From: Acinetobacter terrae
GTDB taxonomy: Bacteria > Pseudomonadota > Gammaproteobacteria > Pseudomonadales > Moraxellaceae
NCBI RefSeq assembly: GCF_013004375.1
Contig: NZ_JABERI010000036.1
Span: 1 to 64,000 of the forward strand
Direction of reading: 5' to 3'
DNA length: 64,000 bases
Positions 1 to 8,430 of this stretch are shown piece by piece; the first letter of the stretch is position 1; each line of letters begins with the position of its first letter. The translations under genes were made by a program, and so were the position numbers. The notes beneath the pieces were generated by a model that saw nothing but the letters and a program-made list of their open reading frames with translations, searched no databases and was not told where the DNA came from.

Positions 1-345
1 GTGGTTTCTGGTGGTCGCGGTGTGGGTTCAGGTGAAAACTACCACACAATCCTTGATCCGTTGGCGGACAAGCTGGGCGCTGCTCAAGGTGCTTCACGTG
101 CTGCAGTGGATGCTGGCTTCGTTCCTAACGACATGCAAGTCGGTCAAACAGGTAAGATCGTTGCGCCTGACCTGTACATCGCTGTCGGTATTTCTGGTGC
201 GATTCAGCATTTGGCGGGGATGAAAGATTCTAAAGTGATCGTTGCGATCAACAAGGATGAAGAAGCGCCAATCAACGCGGTTGCTGACTACTGGTTAGTG
301 GGTGACTTGAACACTGTAGTTCCAGAACTCGTTTCAAATATATGA
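1..345 (+). CDS. etfA: Electron transfer flavoprotein alpha subunit, C-terminal part (cut by window start)
   Basis: The last 114 codons of an EtfA are visible. EtfA with EtfB carries electrons from acyl-CoA dehydrogenases to ETF-ubiquinone oxidoreductase. The reading frame is open from base 1, so the gene starts upstream. The visible part is the FAD-binding C-terminal domain: [13 protein letters not shown] near the start, then [13 protein letters not shown], then [17 protein letters not shown], all typical of the family. It lies 92 bp upstream of two acyl-CoA dehydrogenase genes on the same strand, so it is probably a pathway-dedicated ETF rather than the housekeeping copy. That last point is inference. 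Confidence 0.93.
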   Translation: MVSGGRGVGSGENYHTILDPLADKLGAAQGASRAAVDAGFVPNDMQVGQTGKIVAPDLYIAVGISGAIQHLAGMKDSKVIVAINKDEEAPINAVADYWLVGDLNTVVPELVSNI

Positions 346-372
346 TCTAAGACATTGTATTCAAAATATTTA

Positions 373-387
373 TTTCGTAATACGAAA
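373..387. promoter_or_regulatory. 15-bp perfect palindrome, candidate operator
   Basis: TTTCGTA-A-TACGAAA is a perfect inverted repeat in the 92-bp gap between etfA and the acyl-CoA dehydrogenase, about 50 bp before the start codon. It is too short and lacks a T-run, so it does not look like a terminator. An operator for a local regulator is plausible. The regulator is not known. Confidence 0.4.
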
Positions 388-437
388 CAAAAATAATGGT
401 AAAGGAATTTACCGTAACACAGTAAACGGAGATCAAT

Positions 438-1592
438 ATGATTCGTGATCCAGAAATGCTTGAACAGCTTTTAGAAACGATTCGAAATTTTGTAAAAAAT
501 GAGCTGGTGCCGCTAGAACACGAAGTTGAAGAAAGCAATGCCATTCCTGAACATATCGTGAATCAGATGAAAGAGCTGGGTTTATTTGGCCTCACCATTC
601 CGGAAGAATATGGTGGTTTGGGCATTACCATGGAAGAAGAAATTCTAGTGGCACTGGAATTGGGTAAAACCTCAGCCGCTTTCCGCTCTTTGATTGGGAC
701 CAATAACGGCATTGGTTCCAGTGGTATCCTGATTGACGGAACAGAAGAACAAAAACAAAAATATTTGCCTCGTTATGCCAGCGGTGAATATATTGGATCC
801 TTCTGTTTAACCGAACCAGATTCAGGCTCAGATGCAGCCTCATTAAAAACCACGGCCACCAAAGATGGCGATCATTATATTTTAAACGGAACCAAGCGCT
901 TTATTACCAATGCGCCACGTGCGACGACTTTTACTGTCATGGCACGCACCAATCCAGAGATTAAAGGCGCCAGTGGCATTTCTGCATTTTTAGTTGAAGC
1001 CGGTACCCCGGGTTTAAGTCTAGGCAAAATTGATAAAAAAATGGGGCAGCATGGTTCTTATACCTGTGACGTGATTTTTGATCATTGCCGCGTACATCAG
1101 GATCAGTTGATTGGCGGACAAGAAGGAATTGGCTTCAAAACCGCTATGCGCGTGCTCGATAAAGGCCGTTTGCATATTGCTGGATACAGTGTAGGTATGG
1201 CCGAACGCATGCTGGAAGATGCACTGAATTATGCCGTTGAGCGTAAACAGTTTGGTCAGGCGATTGCAAACTTCCAGCTCATTCAAGGGATGTTGGCTGA
1301 TTCTAAAGCAGAAATCTATGCCGCAAAATGTATGGTCATGGATGCTGCACGTTTACGTGATGCAGGCCAAAATGTGACGACGGAAGCCTCTTGCGCAAAA
1401 ATGTTTGCCACTGAAATGTGTGGCCGTGTTGCAGATCGCTGTTTACAAATCCATGGCGGTGCGGGCTATATCAGTGAGTATTCGATTGAGCGTTTTTACC
1501 GCGATGTGCGTCTGTTCCGTTTATATGAAGGCACCACTCAAATTCAGCAGATTATTATTGCCCGTGAAATGATTAAACAAGCCACAGCATAA
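438..1592 (+). CDS. Acyl-CoA dehydrogenase (likely pimeloyl-CoA or other dicarboxylyl-CoA beta-oxidation)
   Basis: A 384-residue acyl-CoA dehydrogenase of normal family length that forms an alpha,beta-double bond in an acyl-CoA and passes electrons to ETF. Seen in the sequence: the N-terminal helical domain with PEEYGGLGI, the middle-domain signature CLTEPDSGSDAASL, the C-terminal FAD/tetramer motif ERKQFGQAIANFQLIQ, and the catalytic-base motif LYEGTTQIQQ with Glu364. The start follows a GGAG-type ribosome site (ACGGAGATCAAT). It sits between etfA and the glutaryl-CoA dehydrogenase gene, 31 bp upstream of the latter, so the three probably form one operon. The substrate cannot be read from sequence. 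Pimeloyl-CoA is inferred from the neighbouring cyclohexanecarboxylate genes. Confidence 0.85.
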   Translation: MIRDPEMLEQLLETIRNFVKNELVPLEHEVEESNAIPEHIVNQMKELGLFGLTIPEEYGGLGITMEEEILVALELGKTSAAFRSLIGTNNGIGSSGILIDGTEEQKQKYLPRYASGEYIGSFCLTEPDSGSDAASLKTTATKDGDHYILNGTKRFITNAPRATTFTVMARTNPEIKGASGISAFLVEAGTPGLSLGKIDKKMGQHGSYTCDVIFDHCRVHQDQLIGGQEGIGFKTAMRVLDKGRLHIAGYSVGMAERMLEDALNYAVERKQFGQAIANFQLIQGMLADSKAEIYAAKCMVMDAARLRDAGQNVTTEASCAKMFATEMCGRVADRCLQIHGGAGYISEYSIERFYRDVRLFRLYEGTTQIQQIIIAREMIKQATA

Positions 1593-1623
1593 ATACACGA
1601 TCTAAATTTTTGGAATATAAAAC

Positions 1624-2823
1624 ATGACTTCAAAAACTAAATTTAACTGGCAAGACCCGTTTTTAATCGAACAGCAACTGACAGAAGAAGAGCGCATGAT
1701 TCGCGATTCTGCACATGCCTATTGTCAGGGAAAATTGTTGCCTCGCGTACTCGAGCAGTTCCGTCATGAACAGACCGATGCTTCAATTTTCCGCGAGATG
1801 GGCGAGCTAGGTCTGCTTGGCCCAACCATTCCTGAACAATACGGTGGCGCAGGGTTGAACTATGTCAGCTATGGCCTGGTGGCACGTGAAATTGAATATG
1901 TCGATTCAGGTTATCGTTCCATGGCCAGTGTACAAAGCTCGCTGGTGATGGTGCCGATTAATGAATTTGGCTCTGAAGAACAGAAACAGAAATACTTGCC
2001 TAAACTGGCCACAGGTGAATACATCGGCTGCTTCGGCTTGACTGAGCCGGATCATGGTTCTGATCCAGGCAGCATGATTACTCGTGCTAAAAAGGTGGAC
2101 GGTGGTTATCGCATATCTGGTGCGAAAATGTGGATTACTAACAGTCCAATTGCCGATGTGTTTGTGGTGTGGGCCAAAGAAGTATCGAAAGAAGGCAATG
2201 TCGGCGAGATCCGTGGCTTTATTCTGGAAAAAGGCTGGGAAGGGCTATCTGCACCAGCGATCCACGGCAAGGTCGGTTTGCGTGCCTCAATTACCGGTGA
2301 AATCGTGATGGATAATGTCTTCGTTCCTGAAGAAAATGCCTTCCCGGAAATTCGCGGCTTGCGTGGTCCATTTACCTGTCTCAACAGCGCACGTTATGGT
2401 ATTGCCTGGGGTGCCATGGGCGCCGCAGAATTCTGCTGGCATACCGCCCATCAATACACCATGGACCGCAAGCAGTTTGGTCGTCCGTTGGCAGCAAACC
2501 AGCTGATTCAAAAGAAACTGGCAGACATGCAAACCGAAATTGCCTTGGGGTTGCAAGTCGCACTCCGTTTCGGCCGCATGAAAGATGAAGGCATCGCTTC
2601 GGTTGAAGGCACTTCACTGATCAAGCGTAATAACTGTGGTAAAGCCCTGGATATTGCACGTTTGGCACGTGACATGCTCGGTGGAAACGGCATCAGTGAT
2701 GAGTTTGGTGTGGCGCGTCATCTGGTCAATCTGGAAGTGGTGAACACCTATGAAGGTACCCATGATGTGCATGCCTTGATTCTGGGTCGTGCACAAACAG
2801 GTATTGCTGCATTCTGTAATTAA
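1624..2823 (+). CDS. gcdH: Glutaryl-CoA dehydrogenase
   Basis: A 399-residue decarboxylating dehydrogenase converting glutaryl-CoA to crotonyl-CoA, with electrons passed to ETF. Family marks are the N-terminal [19 protein letters not shown], the [11 protein letters not shown] segment that binds the distal carboxylate in characterised GCDHs, the signature [15 protein letters not shown], the helix motif [19 protein letters not shown], and the base motif [10 protein letters not shown] with Glu377. Length matches the family. It follows the upstream dehydrogenase by 31 bp and ends at a strong hairpin, so it is the last gene of an etfA-acd-gcdH unit. The reaction fits as the terminal step of pimelate/glutarate degradation, the product route of the bad/ali genes downstream. 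Confidence 0.92.
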   Translation: MTSKTKFNWQDPFLIEQQLTEEERMIRDSAHAYCQGKLLPRVLEQFRHEQTDASIFREMGELGLLGPTIPEQYGGAGLNYVSYGLVAREIEYVDSGYRSMASVQSSLVMVPINEFGSEEQKQKYLPKLATGEYIGCFGLTEPDHGSDPGSMITRAKKVDGGYRISGAKMWITNSPIADVFVVWAKEVSKEGNVGEIRGFILEKGWEGLSAPAIHGKVGLRASITGEIVMDNVFVPEENAFPEIRGLRGPFTCLNSARYGIAWGAMGAAEFCWHTAHQYTMDRKQFGRPLAANQLIQKKLADMQTEIALGLQVALRFGRMKDEGIASVEGTSLIKRNNCGKALDIARLARDMLGGNGISDEFGVARHLVNLEVVNTYEGTHDVHALILGRAQTGIAAFCN

Positions 2824-2891
2824 TTTGCTAAAAATAAACCATGTTTGGATTGGTGTCATTCACTGATTCAAAGTTTTTAGCATGCAAGTAT

Positions 2892-2916
2892 GCTGGTTTA
2901 GCATAGCTAAACCAGC
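2892..2916 (+). terminator. Hairpin terminator after gcdH
   Basis: GCTGGTTTAGC-ATA-GCTAAACCAGC forms a perfect 11-bp stem with a 3-nt loop, followed by TTTC, about 70 bp past the gcdH stop. The T-run is short, so termination may be partial. Confidence 0.65.
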
Positions 2917-3082
2917 TTTCCCTTGAAATATGGATGATTTGTTTTCTTGCAGATTGAAAGGTTGTTATATTGTTTGCAAGAAATTGATTTAATGTAATTT
3001 TCTTTAAAGTGGCACGTGTGCCATTGCTTTAGCTCTCTTGATTCGGGTTGCCACATATTTCTTAGACGGGCTGGATCGTAAA

Positions 3083-4284
3083 TTTTTATCAAATGGAGCG
3101 TAAAACTCTGTCCTTCAGGTCAGAGATATAAGCGACACGACATGAAATGTCGTTTAACTTTTAAATGATCAATACTCCTAATTTAATATGAGCTAATATA
3201 AGCCTATGAAAACGCTTAAATTACGCATAAAAGACAGACACGCAAAGGTGCTAGACCAATTGGCATCCGAAGTGAATTTTGTCTGGAATTATGTGAATGA
3301 TTTAAGCTTTAAGCACCTCAAAAGAAAGGGTGAATTTCTATCAGCCTATGATGTTGCCAGGTACACCAAAGGCGCATCCAAAGAATGTAATTTACATAGC
3401 CAAACCATTCAGGCTGTGACAGAAGAATTAGTCACCCGAAGAAAACAGTTCAAAAAATCAAAATTGAGATGGCGTGTTACTAATAAGAAATCAGCAAGAA
3501 GATCACTTGGATGGATACCCTTCAAAAAGGTAGCTGTTAAACATGCCGATGGATATGTTCAATACGGCAAGCATCAATTCAAGCTATGGGATAGCTACGG
3601 ATTAAGCCAATACAGCGTTAAAACAGGCTCATTCGTTGAGGATGCTCGTGGCCGTTGGTATGTCTGCCTTGTGGTGGATAGCCCTAAAACTGAGAAACCC
3701 ACCGCCACCAAAGCCATTGGCATTGATCTTGGCTTAAAGGATGTAGCTACCTGTTCGGATGGAACCGTTATTTCAAATCCCAAGTTCTACCGTCAATATG
3801 AACAGAAATTAGGGATTGCTCAACGAGCAAAGAATAAAAAGCGTGTCCGTGCATTACACGCCAAGATTGCAAACAGTCGTAAAGACCATTTGCATAAGGC
3901 CAGTACCGAACTGGTCCGGGAAAATGCACTGATTGTCGTTGGTGATCTAAGTGCGAATAAACTGGTAAAAACTAACATGGCAAAGTCTGTTTTGGATACT
4001 GGATTTTCAGCACTCAAAACAATGCTCAAGTACAAATGCGAGAACGCAGGGGTATTGTTTGAAGAAGTCAGTGATAAATTCACAACCCAAATCTGTTCGT
4101 GCTGTGGTGAAATCACCGCAAGCAGTCCGAAAGGTAGAACAGATTTGCGAATAAGAGTATGGGAATGTGAAAATTGCTCAAGTGTCCTGGATAGGGACTT
4201 GAACAGTGCTAAGAACATACTTGCGCTTGGGCATAAGCGTCTCGCAGGAGAAATCTCCCTCTTTTAAGGGGGAGAGGATGTCAA
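3083..4284 (+). mobile_element. IS200/IS605-type element carrying only tnpB, copy 1
   Basis: Boundaries come from comparison with the second copy at 46644-47853. Identity starts at TTTTTATCAAATGGAGCG (3083) and ends at GGGAGAGGATGTCAA (4284), with unrelated flanks on both sides. The left end carries a perfect hairpin CGACAT-GAA-ATGTCG in the 120-bp leader. The right end after tnpB has the AT-poor TCTCGCAGGAGAAATCTCCC segment, likely part of the reRNA (omega RNA) scaffold. There is no tnpA, so movement would need a transposase in trans. The T-rich bases at the left edge may include the target-adjacent motif. The natural guide would be the flank starting at 4285. Confidence 0.85.
3206..4267 (+). 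CDS. tnpB: TnpB RNA-guided nuclease with an altered RuvC-II motif
   Basis: A 353-residue intact TnpB. An N-terminal wedge/REC-like region (about 1-165) precedes RuvC-I IGIDLGLKD with Asp174. The RuvC-II region ALIVVGDLSANKL has Gly246 where the catalytic Glu usually sits. The zinc ribbon uses CSCCG (297-301) and CENC (321-324), and RuvC-III is LDRDLNSAKN (Asp329/Asp331). Glu286/Glu287 (FEEVSD), about 40 residues downstream, could supply the missing acid, as reported for TnpB groups with a relocated glutamate. Known TnpBs cut DNA using an RNA made from the element's right end. Activity here is inferred. Confidence 0.88.
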   Translation: MKTLKLRIKDRHAKVLDQLASEVNFVWNYVNDLSFKHLKRKGEFLSAYDVARYTKGASKECNLHSQTIQAVTEELVTRRKQFKKSKLRWRVTNKKSARRSLGWIPFKKVAVKHADGYVQYGKHQFKLWDSYGLSQYSVKTGSFVEDARGRWYVCLVVDSPKTEKPTATKAIGIDLGLKDVATCSDGTVISNPKFYRQYEQKLGIAQRAKNKKRVRALHAKIANSRKDHLHKASTELVRENALIVVGDLSANKLVKTNMAKSVLDTGFSALKTMLKYKCENAGVLFEEVSDKFTTQICSCCGEITASSPKGRTDLRIRVWECENCSSVLDRDLNSAKNILALGHKRLAGEISLF

Positions 4285-4420
4285 TAAAGATCGTCAATAT
4301 GACCCGAGAAACCATATAAAACTGTAGCAATAAACTAAAAAAATGAGCCCTGGAAAGGACTCATTTTTAAATATAAGTTAAATTACGATATAGCCGATTT
4401 TTTAATTTGCACTACATATC

Positions 4421-4903
4421 TCAGGTTTCATTCTCGATTTTAATACTTTTTAGTCCATCGTTGACTTTATTTAACAGGTGAATCAAGGTCACCACATCAT
4501 CAAAAGAAATCTTGTTTAAAGCCTGTCCATAAAAATTAAAAAAATCAACTTGTAACTTATCCCAAACCTTAATACCTTCGGCAGTAAGTGCGACAGTTTT
4601 TGCACGTCTGTCATTTTCATTAATGATACGTTGTACTAAGCTATCACGTTCCAGTCGTTTCAAAACAGCATCTAAATTCTGACGACTGACGCCAAGATAT
4701 TCAGTCAAATCTGAAAATGACATTCCCGATTTCACATGCGGTCGAGACAAAGCACCCAGTACGGCCCAATGTACAGGAGAAATACCTAATTCATTCGAGC
4801 ACTGTCGGTCTAAGGTATTTCCGACCTGAAACAGCCTGAAAAAAAGTCTATTGTGGGCAGAGTATAAGGATTGATCATAATTTCTTGGTAGAGAATCACT
4901 CAT
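4421..4903 (-). CDS. badR: MarR-family regulator, BadR-like
   Basis: A 160-residue winged-helix MarR repressor. The start MSDSLPRN (ATG at 4903) is preferred over an in-frame TTG four codons earlier because AGG lies 12 nt upstream. The DNA-binding region reads SFSDLTEYLGVSRQNLDAVL, followed by the wing RIINENDRRAKTVALT with the DxR motif typical of MarR. It is transcribed away from badH across a 594-bp gap, the arrangement expected for a local repressor. In Rhodopseudomonas palustris, BadR (MarR family) represses badHI and aliAB and responds to a cyclohexene-carboxyl-CoA intermediate. The same role here is inference from context and family. Confidence 0.75.
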   Translation of the reverse strand: MSDSLPRNYDQSLYSAHNRLFFRLFQVGNTLDRQCSNELGISPVHWAVLGALSRPHVKSGMSFSDLTEYLGVSRQNLDAVLKRLERDSLVQRIINENDRRAKTVALTAEGIKVWDKLQVDFFNFYGQALNKISFDDVVTLIHLLNKVNDGLKSIKIENET

Positions 4904-5497
4904 TATAAAGACCAACCTGAAGAGAAAAGCGTTTAAATAAGAAAGAGTATACCTTATAGGTATTGATCATAAAACTAATTCCTTTTTTTCTATAACCCTT
5001 AAAAAATTTATATGATGATTTTATAATTGATATTTAAAATCATAAGTTTAAATATTTAATTCCATTCTTATATCCAGACTCAATCTGTTCTGTATGCCTG
5101 GAATATCACTCTCATCAAACCACTTAAAATTAAATTTAAAATACCTCATGATCAAGAGTTTTACTCTCCACTTACTCCAGATGGCTTTTCATGAAAAAAA
5201 TTCGGGCAGCGGCTGGCTGACGAGATGAAAAATTAAAGGTTCTTTTTCATGAAAACTTCTTTGTTCTGTAATAAGCCCGCAACTTAAGTGAAATCTAAAG
5301 TTAAAAGTGAATGTGTGTCAATGCATTTAATTTATTAAAATATTATATTGTTGATAATATTGAATAAAATAAATTTATAAAATTAATTTATGTAAATATA
5401 TTGACATAAAAACATTATAATCCTATTTTAGTGATTACAGGCGTTAAATGAACAATAGCCAACCAAAATTAGATAAAAATAGAGTAGGGAGACAGAG
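4904..5497. promoter_or_regulatory. Divergent regulatory region between badR and badH
   Basis: A very AT-rich 594-bp gap with no credible gene. It contains the same perfect 12-bp palindrome TTTTCATGAAAA twice, at 5186-5197 and 5244-5255 (58 bp apart). An AT-only inverted repeat AATATTAT-N7-ATAATATT lies at 5339-5361. The repeated palindrome is the best candidate for the BadR operator. badH is preceded by a GGGAG ribosome site 6 nt from its ATG. Confidence 0.5.
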
Positions 5498-6265
5498 ATG
5501 AAAGGGTTGAAGGATAAGGTCATTATCGTGACGGGTGGTGCAGGTGGAATTGGTTCTGCAACCTGTCGACGTCTGGCTGAAGAAGGTGCCAAAGTGGCGA
5601 TCTTTGATATGAATATTGAAGCCGCAGAAAAACTGGCTACCGAGATTAATAACCAGAATGGTCAAGCTTTGGCCGTGCAGTGTGACATTACCCAAAGCGA
5701 TGTCGTGGAGCAGGCCGTACAGAAAATAGAAGCAGAATTTGGGCCTGTAGACGGTTTAGTCAATAACGCTGGCTGGGATATTTTCAAACCTTTCGTAAAA
5801 AGCAATCCGCAAGAATGGGATAAACTGATTCAGATCAACTTGGTGGGTATGCTGAACATGCATTTTGCTGTACTTAAAGGCATGGTAGAGCGTAACTCTG
5901 GAAGTATTGTCAATATTGCCTCTGATGCTGCACGTGTGGGTTCTTCGGGTGAAGCGGTTTATGCGGCATGTAAGGGCGGACTGGTTTCATTTTCTAAAAC
6001 ACTGGCCCGTGAACATTCTCGCAACAACATCAAAATTAATGTGATTTGTCCAGGACCGACCGATACCGCTTTACTTGCAGGTGTGACTGAAGGTGCTTCA
6101 AATCCAGAGAAACTGCGTGAAGCCTTTGTACGCGCGATTCCACTTGGCCGTTTAGGTCAACCAGAAGACCTCGCTTCTTCAATCGCATTCTTCTTAAGTG
6201 ATGACGCGAGCTTTATTACCGGACAAGTGCTGAGTGTTTCCGGCGGTTTAACCATGAACGGTTAA
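5498..6265 (+). CDS. badH: 2-hydroxycyclohexanecarboxyl-CoA dehydrogenase (SDR family)
   Basis: A 255-residue short-chain dehydrogenase that oxidises 2-hydroxycyclohexanecarboxyl-CoA to the 2-keto thioester with NAD. Seen: cofactor motif TGGAGGIG (12-19), NNAGWDIFKPF (89-99), catalytic Ser142, Tyr155 and Lys159 in ASDAARVGSSGEAVYAACKG, and a C-terminal FITGQVLSVSGGLTMNG. The NNAGWDIFKPF and SDAARVGSSGEAVY stretches match what I remember of R. palustris BadH much better than generic FabG, and length is the same (255). It is first in a row with badI and aliB. Generic SDR annotation is the fallback if the context were misleading. Confidence 0.85.
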   Translation: MKGLKDKVIIVTGGAGGIGSATCRRLAEEGAKVAIFDMNIEAAEKLATEINNQNGQALAVQCDITQSDVVEQAVQKIEAEFGPVDGLVNNAGWDIFKPFVKSNPQEWDKLIQINLVGMLNMHFAVLKGMVERNSGSIVNIASDAARVGSSGEAVYAACKGGLVSFSKTLAREHSRNNIKINVICPGPTDTALLAGVTEGASNPEKLREAFVRAIPLGRLGQPEDLASSIAFFLSDDASFITGQVLSVSGGLTMNG

Positions 6266-6327
6266 GCAAACCAGATCACAGTGATTAAAAATAAAAGTCA
6301 GATAGAGAAATATAGGAAGTAATAAAA

Positions 6328-7110
6328 ATGATTTTTGAAGATATCTTATATGAAGTAAAAAATGGTGTAGCTTGGATCACCATCAATCGCCCAGAAAAAA
6401 TGAATGCCTTTCGTGGCACCACCTGTGATGAATTAATCAAAGCCTTAAACAAGGCAGGCTATGACCGTGAAGTCGGTGCGATTGTACTGACGGGTGCCGG
6501 TGATCGTGCTTTCTGTACTGGTGGTGACCAATCTGCACATGATGGTAATTATGACGGCCGCGGAACCATTGGATTGCCGATGGAAGAATTACACACTGCG
6601 ATGCGTGATGTACCCAAACCCGTGATTGCACGTGTACAAGGTTATGCCATTGGTGGCGGAAATGTATTGGCCACCATTTGTGACCTCACCATTTGCTCAG
6701 ATAAAGCTATTTTCGGTCAAGTGGGTCCTAAAATGGGTTCTGTGGATCCAGGTTATGGCACAGCATATTTAGCTCGCGTTGTTGGCGAGAAAAAAGCCCG
6801 TGAAATCTGGTATATGTGCCGTCGTTATACTGGCCAGGAAGCAGTTGAGATGGGGCTTGCCAACAAATGTGTGCCGGCCGATCAACTGGATGCGGAAGTA
6901 CAGGCCTGGGCAGAAGAAATCTGTCAGCGTAGTCCGACTGCCATCGCGATTGCCAAACGTAGCTTCAATATGGATACCGCGCATCAGGCAGGTATTGCCG
7001 GGATGGGCATGTATGCACTGAAATTGTATTACGATACAGAAGAATCACGCGAAGGGGTAAATGCGCTTAAAGAAAAACGACAACCTGAATTCCGTAAGTA
7101 CTACAAATAA
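6328..7110 (+). CDS. badI: 2-ketocyclohexanecarboxyl-CoA hydrolase (ring-cleaving)
   Basis: A 260-residue crotonase-fold protein of the BadI/MenB branch. BadI hydrolytically opens 2-ketocyclohexanecarboxyl-CoA to pimeloyl-CoA. Seen: oxyanion-hole segments ITINRPEKMNAFRG and TGAGDRAFCTGGDQSAHDG, then VQGYAIGGGNVLATICDL, the MenB-like GQVGPKMGSVDPGYGTAYLARVVG, and a C-terminal REGVNALKEKRQPEFRKYYK. Length equals BadI. It lies 62 bp after badH, with AGGAAG 8 nt before ATG, and 11 bp before aliB. MenB (naphthoate synthase) is the closest alternative, but the neighbours argue for BadI. Confidence 0.87.
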   Translation: MIFEDILYEVKNGVAWITINRPEKMNAFRGTTCDELIKALNKAGYDREVGAIVLTGAGDRAFCTGGDQSAHDGNYDGRGTIGLPMEELHTAMRDVPKPVIARVQGYAIGGGNVLATICDLTICSDKAIFGQVGPKMGSVDPGYGTAYLARVVGEKKAREIWYMCRRYTGQEAVEMGLANKCVPADQLDAEVQAWAEEICQRSPTAIAIAKRSFNMDTAHQAGIAGMGMYALKLYYDTEESREGVNALKEKRQPEFRKYYK

Positions 7111-7121
7111 GGAGCTATGTC

Positions 7122-8279
7122 ATGAGTAAAAATCCTTATATCACGGAAGAGTTAGAATTCTTAGCTGAAACTGCTGAAAAATTTGCCCAAAAATTTATTG
7201 CACCCGGTTTTTTAGAGCGTGATCAGAGTCGAGTATTTGATCGTGATCTGGTTAAAAAAATGGGTGAAATGGGCTTTATTGCACCGGAACTTCCTGAACA
7301 GTACGGGGGTCAAGGGATGGGGCGTCTTGCTGCGGGGATTATTCATGAAGCAGTGGCCAAAGCAGATTTAAGCTTTTCGTATATTAACTTGCTGGCCTCT
7401 TTAAACGGTCAGATCTTGGCTGAACATGGTCACCCCGAAGTGGTTGAGCCATGGCTGAAAAAACTGACCGCGGGCGAAGCTATCTTTTCAATTGCTTTGA
7501 CCGAGCCACGTGGTGGTTCAGATGCTGCCAACTTGCGTTTAAAAATCGAACGTGAGGGCGATGAATATGTCATTAATGGCGAAAAAACTTCTATTTCCGC
7601 TGCCGATCAGGCCGATGCTTCGGTGGTGTTTGGCCGTACTGGTTCAATTGAAGATGCTGCACATGGCGTAACGGCACTCTTGGTTCCGATGGATTTGCCA
7701 GGAATCACGACCACACGTTTTGATTGTCATGGTCAGCGTGCGATTGGTCGCGGTTCGATTTTCTTTGATAATGTGCGTGTACCGGTCAATCATCGTCTAG
7801 GTGATGAAAACAAGGGTTTCGTTCAAGTCATGCAAGGCTTTGACTTTTCACGTGCTCTAATTGGGTTACAGGTTCTGGCGGTTGCCCGTGTCAGCCTGGA
7901 TGAAGCCTGGGAATATGCGGCACAACGTGAAGCTTTTGGTCAGCCCTTAACCGCCTTTCAAGGGGTTTCGCATCCATTGGCCGAGTATGAAACTCAAGTG
8001 GAAGCAGCACGATTATTGTGTCTGCAAACCTTATGGTTAAAAGACAATCATCTCCCGCATACCTCCGAAGCCGGAATGTGTAAATGGTGGGGGCCAAAAT
8101 TGGCTTATGATGTGATTCACCAATGCTTACTGACCTTTGGCCATGCCGGTTATGATCGAGGTGTGATGGAACAGCGTATGCGCGATGTGCTCGGCTTTCA
8201 GATTGGTGATGGTACTGCACAAATTATGAAAACTATTATTGCACGTAAAAAAGCAGGCCGAAAAGCAGTCCCAGCCTAA
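7122..8279 (+). CDS. aliB: Cyclohexanecarboxyl-CoA dehydrogenase
   Basis: A 385-residue acyl-CoA dehydrogenase family member proposed to form the ring double bond of cyclohexanecarboxyl-CoA. Seen: PELPEQYGGQGMGRLAAGII, the signature ALTEPRGGSDAANLRL, and QREAFGQPLTAFQGVSHPLA. The usual YEGT catalytic motif reads IGDGTAQIMK, with Asp363 at the position of the normal Glu. I recall that ring-specific dehydrogenases of this branch use Asp as base, so the change supports the assignment rather than inactivity. It lies 11 bp after badI with GGAG before the start, so it is cotranscribed. Electrons would pass to ETF, whose alpha-subunit gene opens this window. Confidence 0.83.
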   Translation: MSKNPYITEELEFLAETAEKFAQKFIAPGFLERDQSRVFDRDLVKKMGEMGFIAPELPEQYGGQGMGRLAAGIIHEAVAKADLSFSYINLLASLNGQILAEHGHPEVVEPWLKKLTAGEAIFSIALTEPRGGSDAANLRLKIEREGDEYVINGEKTSISAADQADASVVFGRTGSIEDAAHGVTALLVPMDLPGITTTRFDCHGQRAIGRGSIFFDNVRVPVNHRLGDENKGFVQVMQGFDFSRALIGLQVLAVARVSLDEAWEYAAQREAFGQPLTAFQGVSHPLAEYETQVEAARLLCLQTLWLKDNHLPHTSEAGMCKWWGPKLAYDVIHQCLLTFGHAGYDRGVMEQRMRDVLGFQIGDGTAQIMKTIIARKKAGRKAVPA

Positions 8280-8314
8280 TAAGAGCCACTAAATTATGTA
8301 AAGTCCTATTTCTA

Positions 8315-8340
8315 ATTGCTCAAATGTTTATTTGAGCAAT
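8315..8340. terminator. Intercistronic hairpin between aliB and aliA
   Basis: ATTGCTCAAAT-GTTT-ATTTGAGCAAT is a perfect 11-bp stem with a 4-nt loop in the 151-bp gap. No U-run follows, so it may be an RNA-stability hairpin, a weak attenuator or an operator. Confidence 0.45.
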
Positions 8341-8430
8341 ATAGCAAAGCTCTACCTAAGATTTGGTGGCCAATGTCGATATTGTGATTTGAAATAAAAT
8401 AATTGGATAATTATAAATTGGAGTTATGGA

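Noticed and set aside
3820..4218. A 132-codon minus-strand frame inside tnpB
   Set aside because: It is antisense to a conserved nuclease, and the matching frame in copy 2 is shadowed in the same way.
5339..5361. AATATTAT-N7-ATAATATT inverted repeat as a second BadR site
   Set aside because: It is made only of A and T apart from the spacer, in very AT-rich DNA, so it may arise by chance.
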